A stretch of DNA of 64,000 bases from Nitrospirales bacterium (GTDB taxonomy: Bacteria > Nitrospirota > Nitrospiria > Nitrospirales > UBA8639). The notes beneath the pieces were generated by a model. The model saw only the letters and a list, made by a program, of their open reading frames with translations, ran no database searches and had not been told where the DNA came from. The stretch spans positions 60,718 to 124,717 of the forward strand of contig BQIV01000009.1 in the NCBI GenBank assembly GCA_021604005.1, in the 5' to 3' direction. Within the stretch, counting starts at the first letter, position 1. Each line of letters starts with the position of its first letter. Position numbers and translations under genes: made by a program. This document shows positions 17,572-26,275 of the stretch, one piece after another.

Positions 17572-18843
17572 ATGAAACGCATGAATACCTTTTCTAAATG
17601 TACGTCACTGGCCGCAGCTATCGGATTAGCCATCTCATGTATGACCGTAGGCACTGAACGGTTGGGCTGGACTGCCGAACCATCGGTTGAGGGTTTGACT
17701 CAAGCCGACACACAGCGCATCCAACGCATTCGTGAGCGAGCAAAGGCGTTTCAACGTCAACTAGGCGCACCCAAACCCAGAACCGGACTGGAACCCAGAA
17801 TCGTGGGTGGGGAACCGGCAGAGCGTGGAGATTATCCATGGGCAGCTTCGATTGCCCTAGTACGACAAAATGGTTCGTTGTTCAGTTTTTGCGGTGGATC
17901 ATTAATTACCCCTGAATGGGTCCTAACCGCCGCTCACTGTACCGTGCAGGTCGGCCACAAAGTCATCCTGGGACGTCTGAATCTTCAAGAAAGCGGTGGA
18001 GAAGTGCATGATGTGGTTCAAGTGATTAATCATGCAGATTATGATTCAAACACCAGTGATTCCGACATTGCCTTAGTTAAACTTGATAACCCTTCTGCAC
18101 AAACGCCGATTTCGTTGATTGGTGAAAACGGCGACCTAGCAGCGCCTGGAAAGCCCTACACGGTTGTCGGATGGGGCCTGCTCGAAGAGGGAGGCATGGC
18201 GTCTGACGACCTCATGGAAGTCACGTTGCCTATCGTATCCAATGCAAATTGCCAAGCCCAATATGATGGCACAGGGGTGACGATTACGGAAAATATGTTG
18301 TGCGCCGCCGAGCTCAACAAAGATTCCTGCCAAGGCGATAGCGGAGGACCGGGCATGGTTGTGGACAGTGCGGAAGATACGGATCGCTTAGCCGGCGTGG
18401 TGAGTTTTGGCATTGGATGCGCCAGACCGGAATTTCCCGGTGTCTATACGCGCGTATCGAATTTCATTAGCTGGATTGATGGCCATATCGGCAATGGGCC
18501 CATGCCGGAACCAGATTCAAACACGATTCCTATCAGTCCTCCGTTCACTCAAGGTTCGATCACAACTCCAGGAACCGAGAACATGTTTGATTTCACTGTT
18601 GAGAAGGCCGGATCCTACACCATAGAAACACGAGGAGAGACGGCATCGGTCGATACCGTCATGTCCCTTTTTGGACCGGATAGTCAGACTACCCTCGTCC
18701 AAGAGAACGACGATATTGATGCCAATACACGCGATTCACGGATTACCACAGAACTCTTACCAGGCACCTATCATGTTCGAATCAAGCTCTATCACAATAC
18801 TCAAGTCGGTGACTACAAGATTTTTGTGCAATCCAACGAATAA
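17572..18843 (+). CDS. Secreted trypsin-like (S1) serine protease
   Basis: Chymotrypsin-fold endopeptidase of 423 residues. Signal peptide about residues 1-35, a propeptide, then the activation site [15 protein letters not shown] with a free IVGG N-terminus after cleavage at Arg. Triad: His in LTAAHC, Asp in DSDIALVKL, Ser in CQGDSGGPG. The residue six before the Ser is Asp ([10 protein letters not shown]), and the Gly positions of GIGC and PGVYTRV are kept, so specificity should be for Arg or Lys. The last 110 residues ([20 protein letters not shown]...) resemble a PPC-type secreted C-terminal domain. ATG 17572 follows AAAAAGGAC. A serpin is the next gene. Confidence 0.92.
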   Translation: MKRMNTFSKCTSLAAAIGLAISCMTVGTERLGWTAEPSVEGLTQADTQRIQRIRERAKAFQRQLGAPKPRTGLEPRIVGGEPAERGDYPWAASIALVRQNGSLFSFCGGSLITPEWVLTAAHCTVQVGHKVILGRLNLQESGGEVHDVVQVINHADYDSNTSDSDIALVKLDNPSAQTPISLIGENGDLAAPGKPYTVVGWGLLEEGGMASDDLMEVTLPIVSNANCQAQYDGTGVTITENMLCAAELNKDSCQGDSGGPGMVVDSAEDTDRLAGVVSFGIGCARPEFPGVYTRVSNFISWIDGHIGNGPMPEPDSNTIPISPPFTQGSITTPGTENMFDFTVEKAGSYTIETRGETASVDTVMSLFGPDSQTTLVQENDDIDANTRDSRITTELLPGTYHVRIKLYHNTQVGDYKIFVQSNE

Positions 18844-18969
18844 CGGTCTCGTTGATTTCGAGGCATGATCGATCATGACCTCTGAGAGAAGTCTCTCGGA
18901 GGTCATGGTAGTTTTCAGCACATATCTGCCATTGCGAAGTTGGGGCAGAGTCATGAAAGTCGCCGCGCC

Positions 18970-20211
18970 ATGCATGAATGGCAGAAATCTTTCCTCATCA
19001 TATGCCTATCAACGTGTACGTTCGGGGCACCCCAACCCGCTAACGCTGCCCCATTGAATGGACGTCAGGACATCGTGAATACCCATAATACCTTTGCATT
19101 TGAGTTATTCAATGAAATTTCCAAGATCCAATCGGATAATATCATTCTTACTCCCTATAGCACTTCATCCGCACTGGCCATGGCGTATATCGGATCTAGA
19201 GGGAAGACCCGCAAACAAATATCACAGGTTTTCGGATGGCTGCTTGATCCAAAAAGCGCATCACAGGGCATGCTTGACCTTCGAAAAAACCTCCGTACCC
19301 TCAACACGATTGAAGGGATTGAATTGAACATTGCCAGCGGAATCTGGGTTGATGATTCCCTTCGCCTTCTTGAAGATTTCATTGAACAGTCGAAGAAATA
19401 TTACGCGACTTCCCTCAATTCCGTGGATTTCCAGAAGAGCACGGACACCGCACGCCGCACCATTAATCAATGGGTCGAGCAGGAAACCAATGGCACAATA
19501 CCTGCCCTCATTCCTCCCGGAAGTTTGAACGCCCTGACCCGCGTGCTACTTGTCACGGCAACCCATTATCAAGGCCTCTGGGCAAGTCCGTTTCAAAAAA
19601 GTAAGACCCAACAATCTCAATTCTGGCTTTATTCCACACAGTCAACCAGCGTTTCCTTTATGACCCAGCAACATCAATTCCCCTACGCTGACACACACAC
19701 GATGCAAGTACTTGAACTCCCCTACGTTGGCAATCGTCTTTCAATGATCTTCTTTCTCCCCAAACAGGGCGAAGGCCTGTCGAGGCAAGAAAACCCATTC
19801 ACAAATTCCAAGTTTGAACAATTGATTGCATCACTGAAACCACAAAACGTCAAAGCCTCCATTCCTCGACTTCATCTGAGTGTTGGGGTCGATCTTCGTC
19901 AGACGCTTTCCTTGCTCGGGATGCCGCTCGCCTTCGATCAGCAAGCCGACTTTTCTGGACTGAGCGACTCTGAGGATGTACATCTTGCTGCCGTGTTCCA
20001 TCAAAGCTTCTTAGAAGTCAACGAAGAAGGTACCGAAGCCGCAGGATCAACTGGAGTCGTCATGGAAGGCCGAAGCCTCCAAGCTCCTCAACCCGTCGTC
20101 TTCCGAGCCGATCATCCATTCTTCTTCGTCATCCGGGAGAATCAAACAGGCATCATCCTGTTTTTAGGAAAAGTGAGTGACCCGACCGCTTCGTCCTCCT
20201 CATTAGAGTAA
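18970..20211 (+). CDS. Secreted serpin (serine protease inhibitor)
   Basis: Suicide inhibitor of serine proteases, 413 residues from ATG 18970; this start gives a clean signal peptide ending near PANA-AP, so an upstream TTG at 18940 is less likely. The hinge reads NEEGTEAAGSTGVV, which counts to P1 Arg and P1' Ser in MEGRSLQAP (codons at 20071-20076), followed by HPFFFVIRENQTGIILFLGKV. The small-residue hinge shows an inhibitory serpin. P1 Arg predicts inhibition of trypsin-like enzymes such as the product of the gene just upstream. The reactive loop looks much like that of animal antithrombin. Confidence 0.93.
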   Translation: MHEWQKSFLIICLSTCTFGAPQPANAAPLNGRQDIVNTHNTFAFELFNEISKIQSDNIILTPYSTSSALAMAYIGSRGKTRKQISQVFGWLLDPKSASQGMLDLRKNLRTLNTIEGIELNIASGIWVDDSLRLLEDFIEQSKKYYATSLNSVDFQKSTDTARRTINQWVEQETNGTIPALIPPGSLNALTRVLLVTATHYQGLWASPFQKSKTQQSQFWLYSTQSTSVSFMTQQHQFPYADTHTMQVLELPYVGNRLSMIFFLPKQGEGLSRQENPFTNSKFEQLIASLKPQNVKASIPRLHLSVGVDLRQTLSLLGMPLAFDQQADFSGLSDSEDVHLAAVFHQSFLEVNEEGTEAAGSTGVVMEGRSLQAPQPVVFRADHPFFFVIRENQTGIILFLGKVSDPTASSSSLE

Positions 20212-20302
20212 TATGCTCACCAACACATAGCCCAACCGTCAGACTCTGTGCGCCACATTCGCAAAACACACACCATTTCTGACATACGGGACAACTTTCA
20301 GC

Positions 20303-20339
20303 GTATCGAAATAGATACAAAGTGTATCCATTTCGATAC
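20303..20339. promoter_or_regulatory. Double GTATC-N6-GATAC dyad
   Basis: GTATCGAAATAGATAC at 20303-20318 and GTATCCATTTCGATAC at 20324-20339, separated by AAAGT. Each 16-mer is itself a dyad, and the two are inverted copies of each other with one mismatch, so the whole can also fold as a hairpin. It has no T-run, which argues for a protein-binding site over a terminator. The same 16-bp pattern occurs at 33867-33882. Confidence 0.5.
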
Positions 20340-20354
20340 GTGCCGTTTGAGGTA

Positions 20355-20535
20355 TATAGCCGTTTCAGTTATGCCGAATCTATATGTCGTCGTACTGAAT
20401 GCTGATTAGCCCTTCGTGATTGAACCATCAATCGCCTGCAGGTCATCCAGGCGGGCATAACCTTCCTTGTGTTCACGTTGTCCCGCGCAGGGTTAGTTGA
20501 TCGACCTCAGCTGGAACGTATTTGGATTCGCTATA
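20355..20535 (+). repeat. TATAGC element with an internal insertion
   Basis: TATAGCCGTTTCAG at the left and TTTGGATTCGCTATA at the right are the standard ends, but the unit is 181 bp in place of 94. The extra 87 bp begins near GTTATGCC (about 20368) and ends near GGGCATAAC (about 20461), an inverted pair; inside it CGCCTG...CAGGCG can fold. It looks like one small element nested in another. Confidence 0.65.
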
Positions 20536-20679
20536 TTCTTTGGACTCCTCAAGCTACCACATGCAGATACGTCACACATGTGTTAATACGTTCAAGGAAT
20601 CTTCCTTACTGCTCACAACAGACTTCTGCGGTCTCATACTTGCTTTTCATGTTTCTGTATCAACCAAGGAAGGTGATGA

Positions 20680-22089
20680 GTGCGTACCCCCCAGACAGAA
20701 ACCTATGACCGACCGAACCCTCAGTTGCTTATCCTGGAACAGAACAAACAACTTCATCGACATCTGAAACACGAGTCGCAGCGCTACAACATCACAATTT
20801 CTCATAACCTCCATCAGGTAGTACGTCACGGCTTGCTTCATAACGGCAGCCGGCCTGATTTGGTCGTTATTGATGTCTCACACACACGAGCGATGCGCGG
20901 CCTTGAACTTGGCAAAGAACTCCGTGCATACGACCAGACTATCCCACTGTTGCTCATCACACGAGAAAGTTCAGAAGATCTTGCACTGGCTGCACTACGA
21001 ATAGGCATTAACGATTACATTAAAGAGCCGTTCACTCACGAAGAATTCTCAGAACGCATCACGTATTGGCTCAATCACGGTTCCATTCACTACCTTGTAA
21101 AGCCGGACACACAACCGCAGAACACCGACACACTGAGCCACATTCTTGTCGGGACATCGGCTATCATTCATGCTGTCCGTGCCGACATCGCAAAAATTGC
21201 TTGCACACAGAGTAATGTGCTGATCACGGGGGAGACTGGAACAGGGAAAGAAGTCGTGGCGCGAGCCATTCACCGGAACAGTGATCGCCGCCATGGAAAC
21301 TTTGTGAGCGTCAACTGCGCCGCCATTCCGGAAACCTTGCTGGAAAGCGAACTCTTCGGGCACGAACACGGCGCGTTTACCGGAGCGACTCGCAGCAATC
21401 AAGGGAAACTCGAGCAAGCCCAAGACGGCACGATTCTGTTTGATGAAATCGGGGAGATGGCCCCCTCGGCGCAAACCAAAATCCTACGTGTGATTGAAGA
21501 GCGGCAAATGCAGCGACTTGGCGGACGGAATACGCACCATCTCAATATCCGTCTTCTCGCGGCCACCAACCAGGACTTAGAACAAGCCATGAAACTCAAA
21601 CAGTTTCGATCCGACCTGTTCTACCGGCTGAACGTGGCCAGAATTCATTTACCGCCTCTCCGTGAAAGGAAAGAAGATATACCCGTTCTGACCGAACACT
21701 TCATTCGAGAATTCAATCCGAAATTTCACAGGGAAGTCCAAGGATTGACAGAAGACGCACTCACGACACTGCTGCAGTATTCATGGCCTGGTAACATCAG
21801 AGAACTACGAAATCTCATTGAAGCATCATTCATCCATCTACCAACGCCAACTACAAGGCGCATGGACCTTCCGCCCCAATTTCGAATGAAAGCTAAAGAA
21901 TGCGCATCACTTCCTCAGAATGAACGCGACCGTATTTTGTCAGCGCTTCTGAGTACTAAGTGGAGCCGAACCAAAGCTGCCAAGAAACTCCAATGGTCCC
22001 GCATGACGCTCTATCGGAAGATGGTGAAACACAAGATTATGAAACGACAAAGTCGTGACTGGAAGACAGTAGAAACACGTGAGCCTTGA
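20680..22089 (+). CDS. Sigma-54-dependent transcriptional activator (NtrC-type)
   Basis: Enhancer-binding regulator of 469 residues. Residues about 15-130: a receiver-like domain with the Asp of VVIDV, Thr of LLITRES and Lys of YIKEPF, but the usual acidic pair at the N-terminus is replaced (LLILEQN). Residues about 155-385: AAA+ domain with Walker A GETGTGKE, the sigma-54 contact loop GAFTGA, Walker B ILFDEIGE and arginine-finger region FRSDLFYRLN. C-terminal Fis-type helix-turn-helix (SRTKAAKKLQWSRMTLYRKM). GTG start after AAGGAAGGTGA. No sensor kinase is adjacent. It may control neighbouring protease or hydrolase genes, but no clear sigma-54 promoter was found. Confidence 0.92.
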   Translation: MRTPQTETYDRPNPQLLILEQNKQLHRHLKHESQRYNITISHNLHQVVRHGLLHNGSRPDLVVIDVSHTRAMRGLELGKELRAYDQTIPLLLITRESSEDLALAALRIGINDYIKEPFTHEEFSERITYWLNHGSIHYLVKPDTQPQNTDTLSHILVGTSAIIHAVRADIAKIACTQSNVLITGETGTGKEVVARAIHRNSDRRHGNFVSVNCAAIPETLLESELFGHEHGAFTGATRSNQGKLEQAQDGTILFDEIGEMAPSAQTKILRVIEERQMQRLGGRNTHHLNIRLLAATNQDLEQAMKLKQFRSDLFYRLNVARIHLPPLRERKEDIPVLTEHFIREFNPKFHREVQGLTEDALTTLLQYSWPGNIRELRNLIEASFIHLPTPTTRRMDLPPQFRMKAKECASLPQNERDRILSALLSTKWSRTKAAKKLQWSRMTLYRKMVKHKIMKRQSRDWKTVETREP

Positions 22090-22134
22090 TCACGGGACTG
22101 CCTAAAGAACCAACATCTCACCGTGGAGAGCGAT

Positions 22135-22463
22135 TCACCGTTCATCTCCAGGAAGCGGACGACGATCTGGTACGTTGGCCAGGATCTTTTTGAAATCTTT
22201 TCTCTTCCCTCGTGTTGCCCGGCTCTTTAAATAATCTTCCGTCATGATGGCCGAGATTTTCTCGGTGCCCGCCGAAGAAATGAACTGATTGATCGACACA
22301 CCTTCTCGTTTGGCCACTTCTTTATAGCCGTTTCAATTAACTTTCGCTCGTTGAAACATGGTACCGCGCGGAGTTCGTGATATTCTCCTGATTGGAACTT
22401 ATTTGAATTCGCTATATTATGCCGATGAATCGAATCAGGTAATCGCAGATTCAAGGCACTCAT
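22135..22463 (-). pseudogene. Ribbon-helix-helix antitoxin gene interrupted by a 94-bp element
   Basis: The gene starts at 22463 with MSALNLRLPDSIHRH, is broken by the repeat at 22323-22416, then continues AKREGVSINQFISSAG...KILANVPD to 22135. Both halves belong to one small DNA-binding antitoxin of the RHH/HicB-like type. Deleting 92 bp (the element plus one TA copy) joins the halves in frame as ...HRHNKEVAKREG..., giving a complete 78-residue protein. In its present form only a 73-residue mis-read product or the C-terminal part from an internal GTG could be made. No toxin gene is visible next to it. Confidence 0.85.
22323..22416 (+). repeat. 94-bp TATAGC element inserted in an antitoxin gene
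   Basis: Perfect ends TATAGCCGTTTC and GAATTCGCTATA. This is the copy that shows mobility, because the host gene can be reconstructed exactly when it is removed with one flanking TA. Target-site duplication of TA is the habit of IS630/Tc1-mariner-like elements. Confidence 0.85.
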
Positions 22464-22483
22464 CCCAGTTCCTCCAGTAATGC

Positions 22484-22511
22484 TTTTGGCGTAATTGCTC
22501 GCACGCCAAAA
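22484..22511. promoter_or_regulatory. Perfect dyad upstream of the antitoxin gene
   Basis: TTTTGGCGT at 22484-22492 and ACGCCAAAA at 22503-22511, 10-nt spacer, 21-48 nt upstream of the antitoxin ATG on the minus strand. Position and symmetry fit an autoregulatory operator bound by the RHH protein, or a promoter hairpin. Its ancestral regulator is now disrupted. Confidence 0.5.
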
Positions 22512-22583
22512 TGGTGAATATCTCTAAAATCTTTCATTTATATTCACTCAAACCCAGATCATACCAACCTCATGTAACAATTC

Positions 22584-22621
22584 GTAACAAAATGACAAAA
22601 TTCTGTCACAAATTTTGTTAC
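22584..22621. promoter_or_regulatory. 38-bp compound dyad
   Basis: GTAACAAAAT (22584-22593) pairs with ATTTTGTTAC (22612-22621), and inside them TGACA (22593-22597) pairs with TGTCA (22603-22607). A further GTAACA copy lies at 22574. The rest of the 22464-22989 gap shows no gene that I can support and is A+T-rich. The dyad may be an operator for the plus-strand genes downstream. Confidence 0.4.
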
Positions 22622-22989
22622 ACATCTTTACCCATTCAGGACGACTATTTCACAACCCACCTCTTCAACCACCTGAAGGCTCAAAAGCACCACAGATAGC
22701 GCAATTGAAATAATCGTCGATGGTTTTCTACATATACTTGGTCGCAAGGCTAGCGCACGTGTCGTATACCAACATGCAAAACACTCGTCACAACTCCTGT
22801 TACATCTTCCCTGTATCTTTCCAAGCAACGTACAGCAAAAGTTCTAAGAACCTGAATCCATTCAAGCACTTCTATCTAAAGAAAACTTTCTCGTTCTTTT
22901 ACACACCAATCTTGCACCATCTGCCTCATTAGAAATACCGCATTCATAAAAAGATACGTGGCCCATGCGATAACACACGATGGCTGGTT

Positions 22990-23217
22990 ATGCCCAATAA
23001 CGAAGAAGAATCTGTCCAAGGAAATGACATACCGGTCATCTACGTGGATGCCTTTCGAATCGGATATGACGCATACAAATTTATCTTGGATTTAGGCACT
23101 TACTGTCCAACCAATAAACAGTCAATGTATCAGTTTCGCGTCAGCATGGCCCCAGTCACCTTCAAACTGTTTCTCAAAGAAGCTGATCAAGCACGAGAGA
23201 ATTACGAAACGACATGA
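22990..23217 (+). CDS. Small hypothetical protein
   Basis: 75 residues, ATG start without a strong ribosome site. The segment IYVDAFRIGYDAYKFILDLG followed by a region with QFRVSMAPVTFKLFLKEA vaguely recalls the DUF3467-type small proteins (substrate-free beta-sheet plus helix), but I cannot confirm it. No signal peptide, no membrane segment. It precedes the hydrolase cluster. Confidence 0.5.
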   Translation: MPNNEEESVQGNDIPVIYVDAFRIGYDAYKFILDLGTYCPTNKQSMYQFRVSMAPVTFKLFLKEADQARENYETT

Positions 23218-23263
23218 ATCGATTCACATGACGAATACATCATGACAACACAACAATATTTCA

Positions 23264-23286
23264 CCTTGAATTATTTTCGTTCAAGG
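23264..23286. promoter_or_regulatory. Inverted repeat before the secreted-protein gene
   Basis: CCTTGAA at 23264-23270 and TTCAAGG at 23280-23286 with a 9-nt T-rich loop. It lies 65 nt upstream of the next start. It could end the previous transcript or be an operator. Confidence 0.35.
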
Positions 23287-23350
23287 ATGACCAATGAATA
23301 ACCGGCAAACGCCAATCCACATACCCCGACAACACACAAAGGAGGATTGC

Positions 23351-24394
23351 ATGATAAAAATGTCCTTAATTTCCTGTTGTGCTCTGACACTCATCTTTCT
23401 ATCTAGTACATCGTCAGCATCCTCAAAGCATGATTTTTCAGTGCCGGACATTGACAATTACCTCCAACTCATCAAGGACCTCAAAACCCCTACAACAAAA
23501 TTGGATGAATACCTCAAGGAAAAATCTAAACACATCGACAGCCTAGCTCCAGGCGGTGGTGGATCGGTTAAACTCGATGCGAAAATCAATGGCTTTTCCC
23601 CCCCAGGAGGAGTCACCGTCGATGAACTCAAAAGCGATATCGTTCAGCTGTTAAATCAAGCATTAGACCCCGCCGTTCCCCTCTGGGAAGAGGTTACCAT
23701 TCCCCCCGCTGCGGCAGGAGGAACGCCTGACAAATTTTCGATCACTCCTTCGGACGGGACCTTAGCGTATGAGCTTTGGAAAGCCTACACGACGCCTGGG
23801 GCTAAAGCTCCGTCTAACGAAGAAAAAACTCATCTGAATAGATTGCTTATCGAAGGAGAGAAACAAATTATCCTTAAAACCCAGGAAACAGATATCTGCG
23901 TGTCGTACCGAAAAAACCCAAACAAGGAAGGGGAAAACATCGGTGACAGCATTTTGGGATTAGATCAAGCTTCAGCAGGCAACATCACCACCTATTCGTT
24001 GTTGCGATACAACTTGGCCGACAAGAAGTCTTCCTTTAACGATCAAGCGGCAGGCTTCGGCCTTGCGCTACGATGGTACACGGAAGCTCAACTAGCGAAA
24101 GCCAATACGACGAAAATCTCCGATGTCCCAGCCGCCTGCCGCGCGACGACCAGAGATATCGTCGACTACTTCAATCCGGAAAAAGGGTTACCCAAGATCG
24201 CCCCCCTCTTTTCGGTTGCTCCAACCATCTTTGTCTCACAGGACAAAGACGACAGCATGCTGACAGTTCAACCCGCCCTTACGATTGGAATCTTGAATGA
24301 TTTTATCTCCATGGGAGTGGGGTACAACTTATCAGGGCCAGATGCGGGTGAATGGTTTATTCTCGCCGGCCCAAGCATTGGCTTTAGTTTTTAA
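23351..24394 (+). CDS. Secreted protein of unknown function, outer-membrane-type C-terminus
   Basis: 347 residues from ATG 23351, chosen because AAAGGAGG lies 5 nt upstream and a good Sec signal peptide follows (MIKMSLISCCALTLIFLSS... cleaved near SSA-SS). An in-frame ATG at 23294 lacks this. The middle is soluble, helix-rich and partly Gly/Pro-rich (APGGGGS, FSPPGG, PPAAAGG). The last 60 residues alternate polar and hydrophobic residues and end PSIGFSF with terminal Phe, as in proteins anchored by a few beta-strands in the outer membrane. I do not recognise a family. Next to four lipoprotein-type hydrolases. Confidence 0.75.
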   Translation: MIKMSLISCCALTLIFLSSTSSASSKHDFSVPDIDNYLQLIKDLKTPTTKLDEYLKEKSKHIDSLAPGGGGSVKLDAKINGFSPPGGVTVDELKSDIVQLLNQALDPAVPLWEEVTIPPAAAGGTPDKFSITPSDGTLAYELWKAYTTPGAKAPSNEEKTHLNRLLIEGEKQIILKTQETDICVSYRKNPNKEGENIGDSILGLDQASAGNITTYSLLRYNLADKKSSFNDQAAGFGLALRWYTEAQLAKANTTKISDVPAACRATTRDIVDYFNPEKGLPKIAPLFSVAPTIFVSQDKDDSMLTVQPALTIGILNDFISMGVGYNLSGPDAGEWFILAGPSIGFSF

Positions 24395-24439
24395 TGCAAC
24401 GCGTATTGTCTAAATTTTTGATGCCAAGGAGATTAAGAA

Positions 24440-26188
24440 ATGGGCACCTTTAGGCACTGGCCGTTCAACACCATCACCACCCCGGCATTGAACCTCACGA
24501 AAGATCGGTTATTCACCGTATTGCTCTTATTCCTGATTTTTCAAATGACAGCCTGCAGTGAAACACTCCGTCACTCTGGAATCCTTGAACAGCACGCCAT
24601 TATCGTGGATAAAGCGGGGACGCCATTTCTGCCCATCGAACCCTCCACTTGCCAGCCTATCGCATCGACCTCTTGTGAGGATTCCAGAAACTGGTCCACG
24701 CATGAAGACGAGACCTATTTAACCAATGCCTATGAGCAATATGTCGATCAACTCATCGGATCAATCAACCGCCATTTCACATCAAATAAATCACGCAAGA
24801 TCCTTCTATATGTTCATGGCGGCCTCAATAGACAGGAAAGCAGCAATGAACGAGCCGGCAAACTTGTTGAACATATTTTGAACGACACCCAAGGTGACTA
24901 TTACCCAATCTTTGTCAATTGGGATTCGGCGTTATTCAGTAGCTACGGAGAACATCTCACAAGCGTTCGGCAGGGAAAAACAGACCGTTGGGCCTGGGTC
25001 TCCTCACCAACATATCTTGCCACAGATCTTGGTCGAGGCGTCTTTCGCGCGCCCATGGTTTGGTGGTCACTCATCGCTAATGATTTAACCTCTTGGCCAT
25101 CGAACAAAGACAATTGGTTCTTCAATTTTTTCGACTTAGCGAAAGCCGAACGTGACGCCAATACCATCGCCAAGACGTTAAGCACTCAGAGATTTCCATT
25201 TTGGCTCGGACGCCAAGTAGAACCGTTGTTATTGAGTGATCAAGTATGGGGATCGTTTAGTACCGCGCTCACCTATCCCATTAAATTTTTTTCGTCACCA
25301 TGGATCGATGCGTTAGGAAAAAGCGCATGGGACACAATGCTTCGCCGAACCGACCTCCTCTTTCATACAGAAAACGAGTTTCAGACGGATCCGGCTCAAT
25401 CCAAAATGATTCAAGCGGCCATGTCACCTCATTCCAGTCCCGTTACGATATCTGGTCTTCATCCGACAGAATTTTCATCGAGAATTGAAGCGTGTACAGC
25501 ACTTGTTGAACAAAAGGCAGGATTACCTCAAGTTAAGGCAGGAGGGGCCCTATCGATTTTTCTAAGAAAATTAGCCGAAGTAATCCTTCAAGATGATTAT
25601 TCACAATGGTCGGTTACGTTGGTTGGGCACAGCATGGGAGCCATCATCGTAAATCATATGATTCGTGATTTTGGCGCATGTCTCCCCATCGATAATGTCG
25701 TCTTTATGGCCGCCGCATCGACAACGAACGATTACAAAGACAGCGTGTTCCCATTTTTGGAGCAGCGCCACAAGGAATATCAAAAACAAGGTACAGCTAT
25801 ACCAAAAGTCTATCATCTCATGCTTCATGAACTCGCTGAAACCAGTGAAACCAACTACTGGAACCTTCCACCTACCGGTTCACTGCTGGTCTGGATCGAT
25901 AACTTTCTCTCAACTCCCAAAACACCGTTGGATCGGACATCAGGCCGTTTCACAAATTTCATGCTTTCCCTCCACACAACACCTGATGCCATTCGGGAAT
26001 ATATTTCAATCAAGCGATTTCCAGGCGGAGGCAGCAGCAAAGGCGGCACCCGCGACGGTATTCCAGAAAACCACAGTGACTTCTCGAGCCGGTTTCGATT
26101 TTGGAAAGAACAATGTTGGAAAGTGCCGGATGGAAACACGCCTGAAGAAAAATTCAAGAATGAAAGAAAGAAAAATTGTTTTTACTAG
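24440..26188 (+). CDS. Alpha/beta-hydrolase-like lipoprotein, GHSMG type
   Basis: 582 residues. An N-terminal hydrophobic segment ends in MTAC (Cys about 39), a possible lipoprotein site though preceded by an unusually long N-region. LLYVHGGLNRQ (about 120) is the oxyanion-hole strand; the nucleophile elbow is VTLVGHSMGAI (Ser about 397); PENHSDFSSRF near the C-terminus may supply the catalytic His. Between them sits a long insert with tryptophans. Probably an envelope esterase or lipase of unknown substrate. SD AAGGAG upstream. The HGGLN segment and the following YPIFVNWDSAL resemble the hydrolase part of the gene at 34158-35982, so they appear to be paralogues. Confidence 0.8.
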   Translation: MGTFRHWPFNTITTPALNLTKDRLFTVLLLFLIFQMTACSETLRHSGILEQHAIIVDKAGTPFLPIEPSTCQPIASTSCEDSRNWSTHEDETYLTNAYEQYVDQLIGSINRHFTSNKSRKILLYVHGGLNRQESSNERAGKLVEHILNDTQGDYYPIFVNWDSALFSSYGEHLTSVRQGKTDRWAWVSSPTYLATDLGRGVFRAPMVWWSLIANDLTSWPSNKDNWFFNFFDLAKAERDANTIAKTLSTQRFPFWLGRQVEPLLLSDQVWGSFSTALTYPIKFFSSPWIDALGKSAWDTMLRRTDLLFHTENEFQTDPAQSKMIQAAMSPHSSPVTISGLHPTEFSSRIEACTALVEQKAGLPQVKAGGALSIFLRKLAEVILQDDYSQWSVTLVGHSMGAIIVNHMIRDFGACLPIDNVVFMAAASTTNDYKDSVFPFLEQRHKEYQKQGTAIPKVYHLMLHELAETSETNYWNLPPTGSLLVWIDNFLSTPKTPLDRTSGRFTNFMLSLHTTPDAIREYISIKRFPGGGSSKGGTRDGIPENHSDFSSRFRFWKEQCWKVPDGNTPEEKFKNERKKNCFY

Positions 26189-26275
26189 ATTTAATATAAG
26201 ATTATCGGTTTTTTGATAGGAATCGTGAGGAAATATCTCTGAAAGACACTCTTTTTCGATTTCTAAGGAGTCCAG

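Noticed and set aside
20303..20339. Rho-independent terminator of the serpin gene
   Set aside because: The stem has no T-run after it and each arm is itself a dyad repeated elsewhere, so a binding site is preferred.
24940..25190. Frames on the opposite strand or in other frames of the hydrolase genes, e.g. 24943-25185 and 25665-26216
   Set aside because: Shadows of the clear hydrolase coding sequence.
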